In this document: positions 1 to 7,034 of the stretch, in pieces
Numbering within the stretch: the stretch's first letter is position 1
How the letters are laid out: each line of letters begins with the position of its first letter
IMG/VR virus record: IMGVR_UViG_3300031576_000229
Location: 1-31,808 of that record
DNA: 31,808 nt
Reading direction: 5' to 3' (one strand)
From: a virus
Notes under the pieces: generated by a model
What the model was told of the DNA's origin: nothing
Seen by the model: the letters and a program-made list of their open reading frames with translations, nothing else
Databases searched by the model: none
Position numbers and translations under genes: made by a program

Positions 1-134
1 ATATCACAAGCGATAACAATTGTCGCTTCGTTTATTGCGCCAAAGCGCGCAATCTCAAAATTCCTCCCCGACCAATCCGCCCAAGACGGCGAATATGGTC
101 AGGGCATCCTTTTGAGGGGAATGGTGAATCAAGA

Positions 135-198
135 CTGGCTTCCCGCTCTCTAAAGGGGCCGCTCATCGGGAAGCCAGCGACATAAGATGAGCGGCCCC
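135..198 (+). promoter_or_regulatory. Pseudoknot-capable leader RNA
   Basis: Two perfect inverted repeats interlock. Arm 135-145 pairs with 167-177 (CTGGCTTCCCG with its complement). Arm 155-166 lies inside that loop and pairs with 187-198 (GGGGCCGCTCAT with its complement). This order is the geometry of an H-type pseudoknot, or of two mutually exclusive hairpins. It ends seven bases before the AAGGAG ribosome binding site of the gene at 217, so it probably acts in the 5' leader on translation or transcription. The pairing is seen directly; the regulatory role is inferred. Confidence 0.55.
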
Positions 199-216
199 AC
201 AATTCAAGGAGAGCTT

Positions 217-1290
217 ATGTCAACTACTGCTTCGATTTCAGTTTGCCGCAATTGCGGCAATTCATTCGATATTTCGACGGTGCTCTACGAAGCGCACCAT
301 TTCACCGCGACCCCCAAGCGATGTCCGCGTTGCAGCGACATCGCGCAGAATCGCCCGGCGGAAGCCGTCGTCGCAGAGCGCGAGGTGCTCGCCTGGGGCG
401 ATTGCTGTACGATAGACCTCGACGTGTCGCAATTTGTCTTCAAGCAGACCGCATCGGGCGGCTGCTGGAAGGGCACGCTGAAGCAACGCACACCCCGGCC
501 ACCGGGAGTGTCGCTCAACGGCGATACCCAAATGGCGCGGATCGAGGTCTACGACCATCGGAATCCGGAAGAGCGAGACCGCTCGCTCTTCAACAGCAAG
601 CCGGCCCACGTGCAAGTGGCGCGCGTGGTACACGACGCGCCAGTTACACGGAAGTTTATCCACCACCGCTACGAGCTCCGCGATGGCCGGGAGTTCGAGC
701 GCGGGTACGCTTACCCGCCCGACGTGGCTGAATCGAAAGGGCTGAGCTATCTCGGCCCGGTGGAGGTCGAGAAGACGTTCACCCCCGAGTTCGTCTACCT
801 CGATCTGTATCCACCCGCCCAGAGCCTCGCCGGTGCGCGGCTGGTAGTCACGGGAGAGAATGTCTCCCTCCACGACCGGAATGCGTTAGGCGAGCCGATT
901 CTGGATGCGCAAGGGCAGCCCGCTTTCTATCCGCAACCGTGCACAGTCGGTTCGATCCTCTCCGCGTGGGAGCTTCTCTGGCAGGGCGATTTCCTCGCCC
1001 TTTACCAAACGGACATCTTCGCCCGCGTCTCAGCTCTCTACGCCGAGCACGTGGATACGCTCGGCTGGTACGTGGCGGCAATTGCGGCCTACGATGATGT
1101 TGTTTTCGGGTTGAGCAAAGCGGGGACGCTCCCACCAAATGCTGAGAAACGATGGGAGAAGATCGCAAAACTCCGCGCCCAGGCAGCTAGCACCACGCAC
1201 GGGGCCGAGGCGTTAACCGCTCTCAGGATAGCCATCAAAGCTATGGAGAGACTGACCGGCTTCGAGCCGGAGGGAGGCGAAAATGACTGA
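217..1290 (+). CDS. Zinc-ribbon hypothetical protein
   Basis: A 357-residue protein that I do not recognise beyond its N-terminus. Near residues 10-40 it has two CxxC pairs (CRNC and CPRC) spaced like a small zinc ribbon. The rest is acidic-to-neutral and soluble, with no signal peptide or membrane segment. An upstream ATG at 187 lies inside the leader dyad and lacks a ribosome binding site. The ATG at 217 follows AAGGAG at good spacing, so I use it. It overlaps the next gene by eight bases, which makes it the first gene of an operon with a vWA protein and a DUF1874 protein. The zinc ribbon suggests nucleic-acid or protein binding; that is inference. Confidence 0.75.
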   Translation: MSTTASISVCRNCGNSFDISTVLYEAHHFTATPKRCPRCSDIAQNRPAEAVVAEREVLAWGDCCTIDLDVSQFVFKQTASGGCWKGTLKQRTPRPPGVSLNGDTQMARIEVYDHRNPEERDRSLFNSKPAHVQVARVVHDAPVTRKFIHHRYELRDGREFERGYAYPPDVAESKGLSYLGPVEVEKTFTPEFVYLDLYPPAQSLAGARLVVTGENVSLHDRNALGEPILDAQGQPAFYPQPCTVGSILSAWELLWQGDFLALYQTDIFARVSALYAEHVDTLGWYVAAIAAYDDVVFGLSKAGTLPPNAEKRWEKIAKLRAQAASTTHGAEALTALRIAIKAMERLTGFEPEGGEND

Positions 1291-1849
1291 GATTATCAGG
1301 CAGCAGCAAGCAGTCCTGAAGGCGGAGAGTAAACTCTCCGCCTTCCTCGGCAAACGGAAGGATGCAGAGGACGCACGCACGCCAGCGCACATCCTCTGCG
1401 ACTGCTCAAGATCAATGGCCGGTGAGAAAATCACCCGCCTCCGCACAGTCATCGACGGATTGCGCGGGAAACATTCAATGCGCCTGCTCGCCTTCGGGAA
1501 CCAAGTCGCCTTCGTCGCTTCCCTGCCCGCCGCCGGCGGCGGGACTCCCCTGGCCGAGGCGCTGGCTCTCGCGCTCACAGATCGCTCGCGGCGCATCATT
1601 GTGCTCTCCGATGGAGAGCCGGACGATGCCTCGCGCGCCCTGGCCGAGGCAGACAAGCTGAAAGCGGCAGGCGTGCGCCTGTCAGCCATCTACATCGGCC
1701 CAGAGGGCGGCTCCGGATACGACTTCCTTCGCAGGCTCACTGCTCGATGCGGCGGGCAAATGACAAATGTCGACCTGCTCACCAACGGCGAGGCGAGGCA
1801 GATCGAAGTAAAAATCGCGGGGCTACTCGCGAGCGGAGGCACAGCATGA
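1283..1849 (+). CDS. von Willebrand factor A domain protein
   Basis: A 188-residue vWA (MIDAS) protein. The metal-binding DxSxS motif is seen at residues 40-44 (DCSRS), the second-loop threonine at T88 in GGGTP, and the third-loop aspartate at D110 in LSDGEPDD. vWA domains bind protein partners through a divalent metal ion and often assemble complexes with ATPases or chaperones. An N-terminal helical stretch (1-34) precedes the domain; no signal peptide, so it is cytoplasmic. The start follows GGAGGC and overlaps the previous gene; its stop overlaps the next start in ATGA, so the three genes are translationally coupled. The partner is unknown, but the co-translated zinc-ribbon protein is the obvious candidate. 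Confidence 0.85.
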   Translation: MTEIIRQQQAVLKAESKLSAFLGKRKDAEDARTPAHILCDCSRSMAGEKITRLRTVIDGLRGKHSMRLLAFGNQVAFVASLPAAGGGTPLAEALALALTDRSRRIIVLSDGEPDDASRALAEADKLKAAGVRLSAIYIGPEGGSGYDFLRRLTARCGGQMTNVDLLTNGEARQIEVKIAGLLASGGTA

Positions 1850-2184
1850 TCCACCTACTAAACTCCGCGATGATGCCATCCCTCGACGGCACATACACAA
1901 TTCGGCGAATCTCCCAGGCCGAGTTCAACAGCCTGCTGCGCGAGAGCCTCGCAGTACGGAAGCTCAAGAACTACATAGGCTATGGCGATAACCTCCGAAT
2001 TCTGCGCGAGGAATTCGGCGTGCATCTCCAGACCAGCCGCGAGCAGGCAGTCGTCACCAACGGCGACTGCCTACTCATCATGAAATTGAAATACCGAGTG
2101 CGCGACCCCGGCGAGAAGGCCGGCAAGGCTCGCCACGAAATCGCGGACTTCGAGTTCGCAATTTCCACGTTCCGCGCAGCCTAA
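1846..2184 (+). CDS. DUF1874 / AcrIII-1 (B116-like) family protein
   Basis: A 112-residue protein that fits the DUF1874 family by pattern: an N-terminal LLNSA strand, a helix beginning ISQAEF, an IG..... helix leading to FGVHL, a NGDCLLIMKLKYR strand and a C-terminal FEFAIST. Some members of this family (AcrIII-1 of SIRV1) are viral ring nucleases that degrade cyclic tetra-adenylate and so block type III CRISPR signalling; others (STIV B116) have no settled activity. The usual IGH motif reads IGY here (Y46), so the catalytic histidine seems to be lost. It is the last gene of the operon, coupled by ATGA and followed by a terminator. The family call is from recall of the pattern, not a search. 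Confidence 0.7.
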   Translation: MIHLLNSAMMPSLDGTYTIRRISQAEFNSLLRESLAVRKLKNYIGYGDNLRILREEFGVHLQTSREQAVVTNGDCLLIMKLKYRVRDPGEKAGKARHEIADFEFAISTFRAA

Positions 2185-2286
2185 CGCCCTTGCAATTCCA
2201 GCGCGGGTCAGATAGTATTCTGCCTGCGCTGGACATTTGATCGAACCAGCTTGGGATTGAGACATTTTTAGACGCTTCAGCGCAAG

Positions 2287-2319
2287 AGCCGCTTTCCTTT
2301 CGAGGTCAGCGGCTTTTTC
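2287..2319 (+). terminator. Intrinsic terminator
   Basis: A seven-base stem (AGCCGCT 2287-2293 with AGCGGCT 2308-2314) is followed by a run of five T. It closes the operon 217-2184. Confidence 0.75.
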
Positions 2320-2358
2320 ATTTACACCCAGCCCGGCCGGCTCTAATCTCCCCGCGTG

Positions 2359-3258
2359 ATGCGGGCTCCCAAGACTTTGCTGCTGCTGCTGCTGCTCAAG
2401 CCTACCCTTGCACAGGAGGCCGACGTATGCGCGCCCACCTTTCGCGGCTGCTCAATCTGCGGAACAGCCAAAACCAAAAGGCAGCAACAGCAAGCTCTGC
2501 TCAAGAATCGCACGGAGCCGCCCACACGCGCCCCTCGCCTTTCCCTCTCCCGCATGCTCAGCGCCCAATCGCCTGCCGACCTCGACCAGTCCGCAGGCGC
2601 AACCGCAACCGGCTACGTGGCCAGTGTGAGCCGTGGCCCACGTGAAGCCGTGAATTGTGGGCGGAGTGATCTGAGAGACCTGCGTATTGCCCTAGTCCCT
2701 CGCGCCAGGCAAAGGCTGGACAAGCGGAAATGGGTGATTGCGGAGATTACCCCTCGCGGCCAGGAAAAATTGAACGTAGGGCTTTCTGACGCAAAAAAGC
2801 TGGTGGGAAAGAAAGTGCGGATTCGGGGTTGGCTCTTCTTCGATGCCGCCCATGCGCGCGACCGGCGAAGCCGGGGGACGGCATGGGAGATTCACCCGGT
2901 GACAGAAATTGAAGTGACGATGCCTCCGGAGACATCGCCGCAAAGGGACAGGGATAAGGAAGTCCGGCAACACGAAAAAAAGGCCGGGAAGCCACAACAA
3001 CTTGCCCGGCCGGATCCATCGCCGCGCCTGCCAGGACTCAGACGGCCTGGCGATCGGCTGCGCGGCACGTTGCCCTTACGCACGCGGTCGCACACGAACC
3101 CATTGACCAGCCCTTGCCGCGCACGTTGCCAGGCGAGCGCCTGGCTCTCAATTGCCGCACGGCTTCCCCCGAAACCGCGCGGCACGCCCATATCATATCA
3201 ATTCTCCTGCTCAATCCGAGCCAGGCATCAGTCCCCTGCCCGACCGGTCTCGCGCTGA
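2359..3258 (+). CDS. Secreted OB-fold-like protein
   Basis: The best-conserved part is about residues 80-187. It starts ATGYV, contains NCG at 99-101, a strand pair around EITPRG and KKVRIRGWLFFD, and ends WEIHPVTEIEV. This resembles small OB-fold, nuclease-like proteins that are often exported. The N-terminus (MRAPKTLLLLLLL) looks like a signal peptide, but its leucine run is made by six GCT triplets, and residues 40-66 are low complexity. No ribosome binding site is seen at 2359 or at the internal ATG 2554, so the start is uncertain. The tail after residue 190 is low complexity, lies antisense to small late genes, and may not be conserved. Downstream of a terminator, so it is expressed separately. 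Confidence 0.55.
   Translation: MRAPKTLLLLLLLKPTLAQEADVCAPTFRGCSICGTAKTKRQQQQALLKNRTEPPTRAPRLSLSRMLSAQSPADLDQSAGATATGYVASVSRGPREAVNCGRSDLRDLRIALVPRARQRLDKRKWVIAEITPRGQEKLNVGLSDAKKLVGKKVRIRGWLFFDAAHARDRRSRGTAWEIHPVTEIEVTMPPETSPQRDRDKEVRQHEKKAGKPQQLARPDPSPRLPGLRRPGDRLRGTLPLRTRSHTNPLTSPCRARCQASAWLSIAARLPPKPRGTPISYQFSCSIRARHQSPARPVSR
3038..3196 (-). CDS. Small hypothetical protein, end of late operon
   Basis: A possible 52-residue gene with an ideal AGGAG ribosome binding site seven bases before its ATG. It is cysteine- and arginine-rich and has no recognisable domain. A competing frame starts at ATG 3191 and is served by the same site at longer spacing; its N-terminal 50 residues also look protein-like, so one of the two is probably translated. 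It would be the last gene of the leftward late operon, overlapping the convergent OB-fold gene. Confidence 0.35.
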   Translation of the reverse strand: MIWACRAVSGEAVRQLRARRSPGNVRGKGWSMGSCATACVRATCRAADRQAV

Positions 3259-3413
3259 AAATCTTCGAGCTTTGTGATGCGGAAATCGAGGAAGCGAATC
3301 TGTTCCTCGATCTTCACCAGTGACAGGCGCACGCCCCAGTACGCGCCGAAGGCGGCAGTCACCGACGAAAACACCGCAATCGCAACCATTACCATCCAGG
3401 GCTGAAATGCCAT
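3228..3413 (-). CDS. Holin-like / XhlA-like small membrane protein
   Basis: A 61-residue protein with one N-terminal membrane segment (about residues 5-28, MVMVAIAVFSSVTAAFGAYW) followed by a charged amphipathic helix (IEEQIRFLDFRITKLEDF) that should form a coiled coil. This is the layout of haemolysin XhlA-type and other class III holin-like lysis accessories. Start chosen at the ATG behind GGAGG; longer versions run into the previous gene. It lies four bases after the DUF4394 gene at the end of the late operon, where lysis genes are often found. No endolysin is seen next to it, so a lysis role is inferred. Confidence 0.6.
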   Translation of the reverse strand: MAFQPWMVMVAIAVFSSVTAAFGAYWGVRLSLVKIEEQIRFLDFRITKLEDFQRETGRAGD

Positions 3414-3417
3414 CGCC

Positions 3418-4371
3418 TTACCTCCGAAAGGGCGCAATGGCCAAATCAATAAACCCGCCGTCATTTAACAGGACGAAACGCGCGACCACCGGCTGTCTCC
3501 GGCCAAACGGCAGGTTCGGATCGATCTGACCCAGGTCGGCAACAAAGAGTAACTGACTACTAACACCAACTAATGTGTTGTTACCCTGCGCATCAGTATA
3601 GACGTCAAGATCGGCGATGCTCGTGAAATTCACGGCCTGCCCGTTCCCATTCACGATCTGGCCAATCGTCCGCAGCTTTCCGCCGCCTGTGTTGCTGCTG
3701 CCGGTCGCGTTCTTCGAAGAGATCGTCACGAGCACATCAAGATCGTAATCGATCGCATAGAAGATCGTGTTTGCCGCACCAGCCACATTGTTCGTGTAGG
3801 CGCCGCCGCAGAGATTCGGGTCACGCCCGGCGTTCACATCCGCCGGATCGTATGTGATCGCCGTCTGCGGCGCGGTAACGTTGAACAAGCCGCCCTGGCT
3901 CACCAACGCGAAGTTCTGGTCATTACTGCCAATCAACCGGATCGCATCCACCACCGGGTTGAAATCCATCAACGACTGGACGCCGCCGGCAAAGCGCGGT
4001 GAAAGCCTGCTCGTCGCGCCCGCCTGGCCGATCCGGTAGAGCGACCCCTGGTCGCTGAGCGCATAGAGGTTCCTGTCAGCCGGACGAAAATCAATCCCGA
4101 TCAACTGACCGTCGAACCCATTGCCGCCGTTGACCGGAATAAAGCGACTGCCATTGAAGATAAACAGCCGATTCTTCGCATCAAGCGTGACGATCGTCGC
4201 GCCGAACGGAAGCCCGCTCGGCCCGAAGAGGCCCGCCTGCGGCTTTGCCTCTGCACGCGCGGCCCAGGTCGGCCCATCTTTCCCATGCTGGTGCTGGGAA
4301 TTCAGCAGCGCCGGCACAACCACCAGAAGCACAAAACAGGCGACCAGAAATCTAACCTTCAAGCTATTCAT
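3418..4371 (-). CDS. Secreted DUF4394 domain protein
   Basis: A 317-residue protein with an N-terminal export signal (about residues 1-24, a hydrophobic run LVACFVLLVVVPALL) and then a DUF4394 domain over most of its length. Family hallmarks seen: IGIDFRPADRNLYALS, DFNPVVDAIRLI, YDPADVNAGRDPN, AYTNN and a TIFYAIDYDLDVLV strand. DUF4394 proteins are predicted beta-propeller-like extracellular proteins of unknown function, common in bacterial chromosomes but unexpected in a phage late operon. The ATG at 4371 follows GAGGG; an upstream TTG is unlikely. A role in lysogenic conversion of the cell surface or in adsorption is inference. Confidence 0.85.
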   Translation of the reverse strand: MNSLKVRFLVACFVLLVVVPALLNSQHQHGKDGPTWAARAEAKPQAGLFGPSGLPFGATIVTLDAKNRLFIFNGSRFIPVNGGNGFDGQLIGIDFRPADRNLYALSDQGSLYRIGQAGATSRLSPRFAGGVQSLMDFNPVVDAIRLIGSNDQNFALVSQGGLFNVTAPQTAITYDPADVNAGRDPNLCGGAYTNNVAGAANTIFYAIDYDLDVLVTISSKNATGSSNTGGGKLRTIGQIVNGNGQAVNFTSIADLDVYTDAQGNNTLVGVSSQLLFVADLGQIDPNLPFGRRQPVVARFVLLNDGGFIDLAIAPFRR

Positions 4372-4380
4372 AAACAACCC

Positions 4381-4938
4381 TCACCGCCCGACGCCCAGGA
4401 GCATCAGGCTCTTCGCACTGCCCGCGGCGGCCTCGGTGTAGTAGACCTTGACCCACATCGCATCGACTTCAAGATCCTCAATGACAGTGCTAAAAGTCTT
4501 ATTGATCGCCATGACAAACCCAAAATCGATGTCCTCGACATCCGCCTCAGCCCAGGTCTCGCCCCACAAATCAGTCGAGCCACCCAGTGTCTTGAGCGTC
4601 CTCGAACCGGGAACCACCCCGCCATCAGAACGATCAGTCGTCCCGATCGTCCCATCTGCTTTCACCATACGGCAGCGGGTAAGCGTGCAGTTTTCCCCAC
4701 CCGTGGAGCTCCACCATTCAAACCGAACCTCAATCCCGTCGATCGTGGACCCGGCAGGAATCGCGAGGCCGAGATTCGTCCCCTTCAAATAGTTCGTGCT
4801 CCCACCGCCAGGCGACATGGAGTTCGTCGCATCCGAGTTATCGTCAGCCGTGACCCGCGTCGGGTTAATCCAGGCTTCAGAGCCGAAGGCAGCATCATTC
4901 GCGCCCGTCCCAACCAATACAAATCCGGTATCGGCCAT
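4381..4938 (-). CDS. Putative virion surface beta-sandwich protein
   Basis: A 185-residue protein, tryptophan-, glycine- and threonine-rich with alternating hydrophobic strands (GIEVRFEWWSS, VEDIDFGFVMAI, VDAMWVKVYY). This pattern is typical of jelly-roll or Ig-like appendage domains in phage adhesins. It has no signal peptide or coiled coil. Its start has GAGGAA upstream. It sits between the phosphatase-like and DUF4394 genes in a run of closely spaced late genes, so a structural, host-facing role is likely but inferred. Confidence 0.6.
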   Translation of the reverse strand: MADTGFVLVGTGANDAAFGSEAWINPTRVTADDNSDATNSMSPGGGSTNYLKGTNLGLAIPAGSTIDGIEVRFEWWSSTGGENCTLTRCRMVKADGTIGTTDRSDGGVVPGSRTLKTLGGSTDLWGETWAEADVEDIDFGFVMAINKTFSTVIEDLEVDAMWVKVYYTEAAAGSAKSLMLLGVGR

Positions 4939-4941
4939 AAC

Positions 4942-5394
4942 TCAGTTCCTCGCCAACAAATCGAGCAGGCCCAGCCAGTTTTCGCGTAGGAACCTTTCAA
5001 TCCCCCGCCCCGGCCGAAACTCCCGATCTATCCCGAGATACACATCAAGAGCAGTATCGAAGCTCTCATTCCTGATCGCCCCGCTGATCGCCAGCCAGAA
5101 AAGCGCGAGCGCAGGCGCCCGCGATCTCCCCTCATTGCAGTGAATAGTGACCGCGGCATCGATCAAGACCTGCCCAGCCATCCAGCGCGCAAAGATCAGA
5201 AACGACTCTGGCCTGAAGAGCGGCCGCGGCGGATCGATCAGGTTCAGAAACAATTGCCGTGGGGCTTCCACCGCCAGGTATAAGGGATGAGCCGGCGAGA
5301 CTTGGCCCTTGCCTGAGACCTGGTTGCTGTGACAGGGGTGCTTACAGGCATGCACGAGCGCAGCCGAGGACGCAGGCGCGCCACAGCATTCCAT
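4942..5394 (-). CDS. Cysteine-phosphatase-like protein
   Basis: A 150-residue protein with the sequence IHCNEGRSRAPAL at residues 84-96. This carries HC-x5-R (C86 nucleophile, R92), the active-site loop of dual-specificity and protein-tyrosine phosphatases, followed by a hydrophobic helix (ALFWLAISG) as in that fold. It is near the lower size limit for the family, and a candidate general-acid aspartate is not clear (D54 or D79 are possible). Start at the ATG behind AGGTGG; longer forms overlap the upstream gene. It lies among virion surface genes, so it may be a virion or late accessory enzyme. Activity is inferred from the motif only. Confidence 0.6.
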   Translation of the reverse strand: MECCGAPASSAALVHACKHPCHSNQVSGKGQVSPAHPLYLAVEAPRQLFLNLIDPPRPLFRPESFLIFARWMAGQVLIDAAVTIHCNEGRSRAPALALFWLAISGAIRNESFDTALDVYLGIDREFRPGRGIERFLRENWLGLLDLLARN

Positions 5395-5426
5395 CCCACC
5401 TACCCATAATCTTGTGTCAACCTGCC

Positions 5427-6290
5427 TCAATTCCGACCCACCCAATTGCGGAAGAAGACGAAATACGCGCTCGGCGTAAAGGCCGAAAACTTCGAGCCGC
5501 CGAGACCCAGACGCACCGCCCCGCTCAAAGAAAACTTCGCGCCCGCATTCACGAGCCCCACCCAATCGCCTTCACCCATCGGCTCATAGGGGAGCGGCAG
5601 GGCGTAGTAGGCATGGAACGCCGAGCCGGTCCGCCGCAGGCGAACCCATTTGACCTCAACCGCGTTCGCCCCGTTGACTACGCCCGGCCCCACCGTCTCA
5701 TCAGATCGGCGGGTGTAGATCGTCGTGTCCGAGAGGATCATCGCGTAGACACCCTCGGTGAAAGCAGGATTCACCGCAGCCAGATAGGTCAGATAGGTGT
5801 TGCCGGCAGAGGGCACGGGCACAACGATCTCAGCCCAGACATCGAAGTCGTTGCTGATCGTCTGGTAGACGAATGAGTCCGGAGGATCGGTCAGATTGGG
5901 TAGCGAAAGCTGGAGCCGCCCCGTCTTCGGCTCAGCCGTCCAGCCAGCGCCAGCCGTAGTCCAGAAAGCCGAGATCGCATCATTCTCGAACTCGTCAGGG
6001 ACCGGCGCGGCCAACTCCTTGCAAAGCAGAAAGACATCGGCCGGACGCATCACCACCTGACTCACCAACAGATGCCGGCTGTCAGCGCCAACCCTCAGGA
6101 CATCGCCGACAAGCAGCGAAGCATTACGGCGCACTGAGACCGTAGCCGTGACGCCCTGCTCGCCGCCATTCCGGCCCACAATCTGCGGAACGCGCAGACC
6201 TGGCGCGAAGACGTCCACATAGGCCGGCGTGATCACGGTCGCCGCGCCGCCGGCCAATGGGTACCTAGTAATGGATGTTCGCAGAGCCAT
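5427..6290 (-). CDS. Putative adhesin with concanavalin-like domain
   Basis: A 287-residue protein. The first 95 residues are a beta-rich base (VSVRRNASLLVGDVLRVG). From about residue 97 a domain opens with DEFENDAISAFWTTAG and runs through FVYQTISNDFDVWAEIVVP and VEVKWVRLRRTGSAFHAYY. This is the pattern of a laminin-G / concanavalin A-like glycan-binding jelly roll. It follows the head-tail connector gene, so a short tail-fibre or receptor-binding role is likely. The upstream ribosome binding site is weak. The fold call is by pattern; glycan binding is inference. Confidence 0.6.
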   Translation of the reverse strand: MALRTSITRYPLAGGAATVITPAYVDVFAPGLRVPQIVGRNGGEQGVTATVSVRRNASLLVGDVLRVGADSRHLLVSQVVMRPADVFLLCKELAAPVPDEFENDAISAFWTTAGAGWTAEPKTGRLQLSLPNLTDPPDSFVYQTISNDFDVWAEIVVPVPSAGNTYLTYLAAVNPAFTEGVYAMILSDTTIYTRRSDETVGPGVVNGANAVEVKWVRLRRTGSAFHAYYALPLPYEPMGEGDWVGLVNAGAKFSLSGAVRLGLGGSKFSAFTPSAYFVFFRNWVGRN

Positions 6291-6308
6291 AAGGTCGACC
6301 CAATCAAC

Positions 6309-6578
6309 TTAGAGATAAACCGGCAGGCGCTCACGCCTGATCGTCTCAGCCAACTCCGCATAGAGCTCGGCCTGTTCCTGGGACGGAAAGCGCGCGTACT
6401 TCGCACTGATCGCACTAGCTGCTGCTGCTGCTGCTTCAAACTTATCGTCGTGCAGCGCAATCAGCGAAGAGACCTCCTCATCGGAGACCTGCTGGTCGTT
6501 TGTGTCGGTGTCGCCGACGCGAAACCTGACCCAGTTCAACGACTTCTCCAAAGCGGCAGGGTCGTAACTCCAGCTCAT
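6309..6578 (-). CDS. Phage head-tail connector protein (gp6-like)
   Basis: An 89-residue helical protein with the pattern of gp6-like connectors: an N-terminal WVRFRVGDTD, then SDEEVSSLIAL, then a long alanine-rich helix ending AISAKYAR. Such proteins form a ring under the portal and seal the head. A run of six alanines (residues 50-55) is encoded by six consecutive GCT triplets read on the other strand (6418-6435), one of the dispersed triplet repeats. The start is coupled to the 24-residue gene upstream, whose stop overlaps this gene's ribosome binding site. Confidence 0.75.
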   Translation of the reverse strand: MSWSYDPAALEKSLNWVRFRVGDTDTNDQQVSDEEVSSLIALHDDKFEAAAAAASAISAKYARFPSQEQAELYAELAETIRRERLPVYL

Positions 6579-6581
6579 AAA

Positions 6582-6656
6582 TCACCTGTGCGGACAAACC
6601 CAGCCGGGGATAATCAGTGAAAGGATCAAACAGACAATGTGCGGATACGTTGGCAT
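6582..6656 (-). CDS. 24-residue hydrophobic micropeptide
   Basis: A tiny gene with an excellent ribosome binding site (GAGGAGGAG) before its ATG. Product: MPTYPHIVCLILSLIIPGWV plus CPHR, mostly one hydrophobic segment with two cysteines. It fills the gap between two late genes, and its stop codon lies within the ribosome binding site of the connector gene, so it may serve mainly for translational coupling. Not matched to any family. Confidence 0.45.
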   Translation of the reverse strand: MPTYPHIVCLILSLIIPGWVCPHR

Positions 6657-6668
6657 AATTACTCCTCC

Positions 6669-7004
6669 TCAGTGTTCGATAATGAGCAGCAAATCTCTCT
6701 GCGCTCCTTGATTTACAGCCACAGCGGCAAGCCCGGAACGGATCTTCAGGTAGAGAGTCCCGGAGAACTCGCTCCCAGCGATGATCCCTCTCGAGGCCGC
6801 CGCCGTGTAGACGGTCTCCGTGCCGTCCTTGTTATACAGGTCAACGAAGGTCGTGCCGTCATGCGAGACCTGAAAGCTCAGGTTCGCCACCGTCCACGCC
6901 GACGGCATGATTATTTCCTTAATGGTTCGCCCCGGACCGATAAAGATCGACCCGCTCAACGATTGCCCACTGGCAATGGTGACTGTTTGAGAAAGCAGGC
7001 TCAT
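6669..7004 (-). CDS. Putative virion beta-rich protein
   Basis: A 111-residue protein with strands typical of phage decoration or tip domains: IASGQSLSGSIFIG, LSFQVSHDGTTFVDLYNKDG, FSGTLYLKIRSG. No signal peptide, no cysteines. A GAGGAATGAGG ribosome binding site precedes the start, 30 bases after the gene at 7035. It is one of several small beta proteins between the capsid and connector genes. Its exact role is not recognisable. Confidence 0.6.
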   Translation of the reverse strand: MSLLSQTVTIASGQSLSGSIFIGPGRTIKEIIMPSAWTVANLSFQVSHDGTTFVDLYNKDGTETVYTAAASRGIIAGSEFSGTLYLKIRSGLAAVAVNQGAQRDLLLIIEH

Positions 7005-7034
7005 TCCTCATTCCTCGCTGACAATTCACGCACC

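Noticed and set aside
2892-3191. 99-codon minus-strand frame beginning at 3191
   Set aside because: Its start is 12 bases from the AGGAG that suits ATG 3196 better, and its C-terminal half is antisense to the OB-fold domain. The choice is not final.
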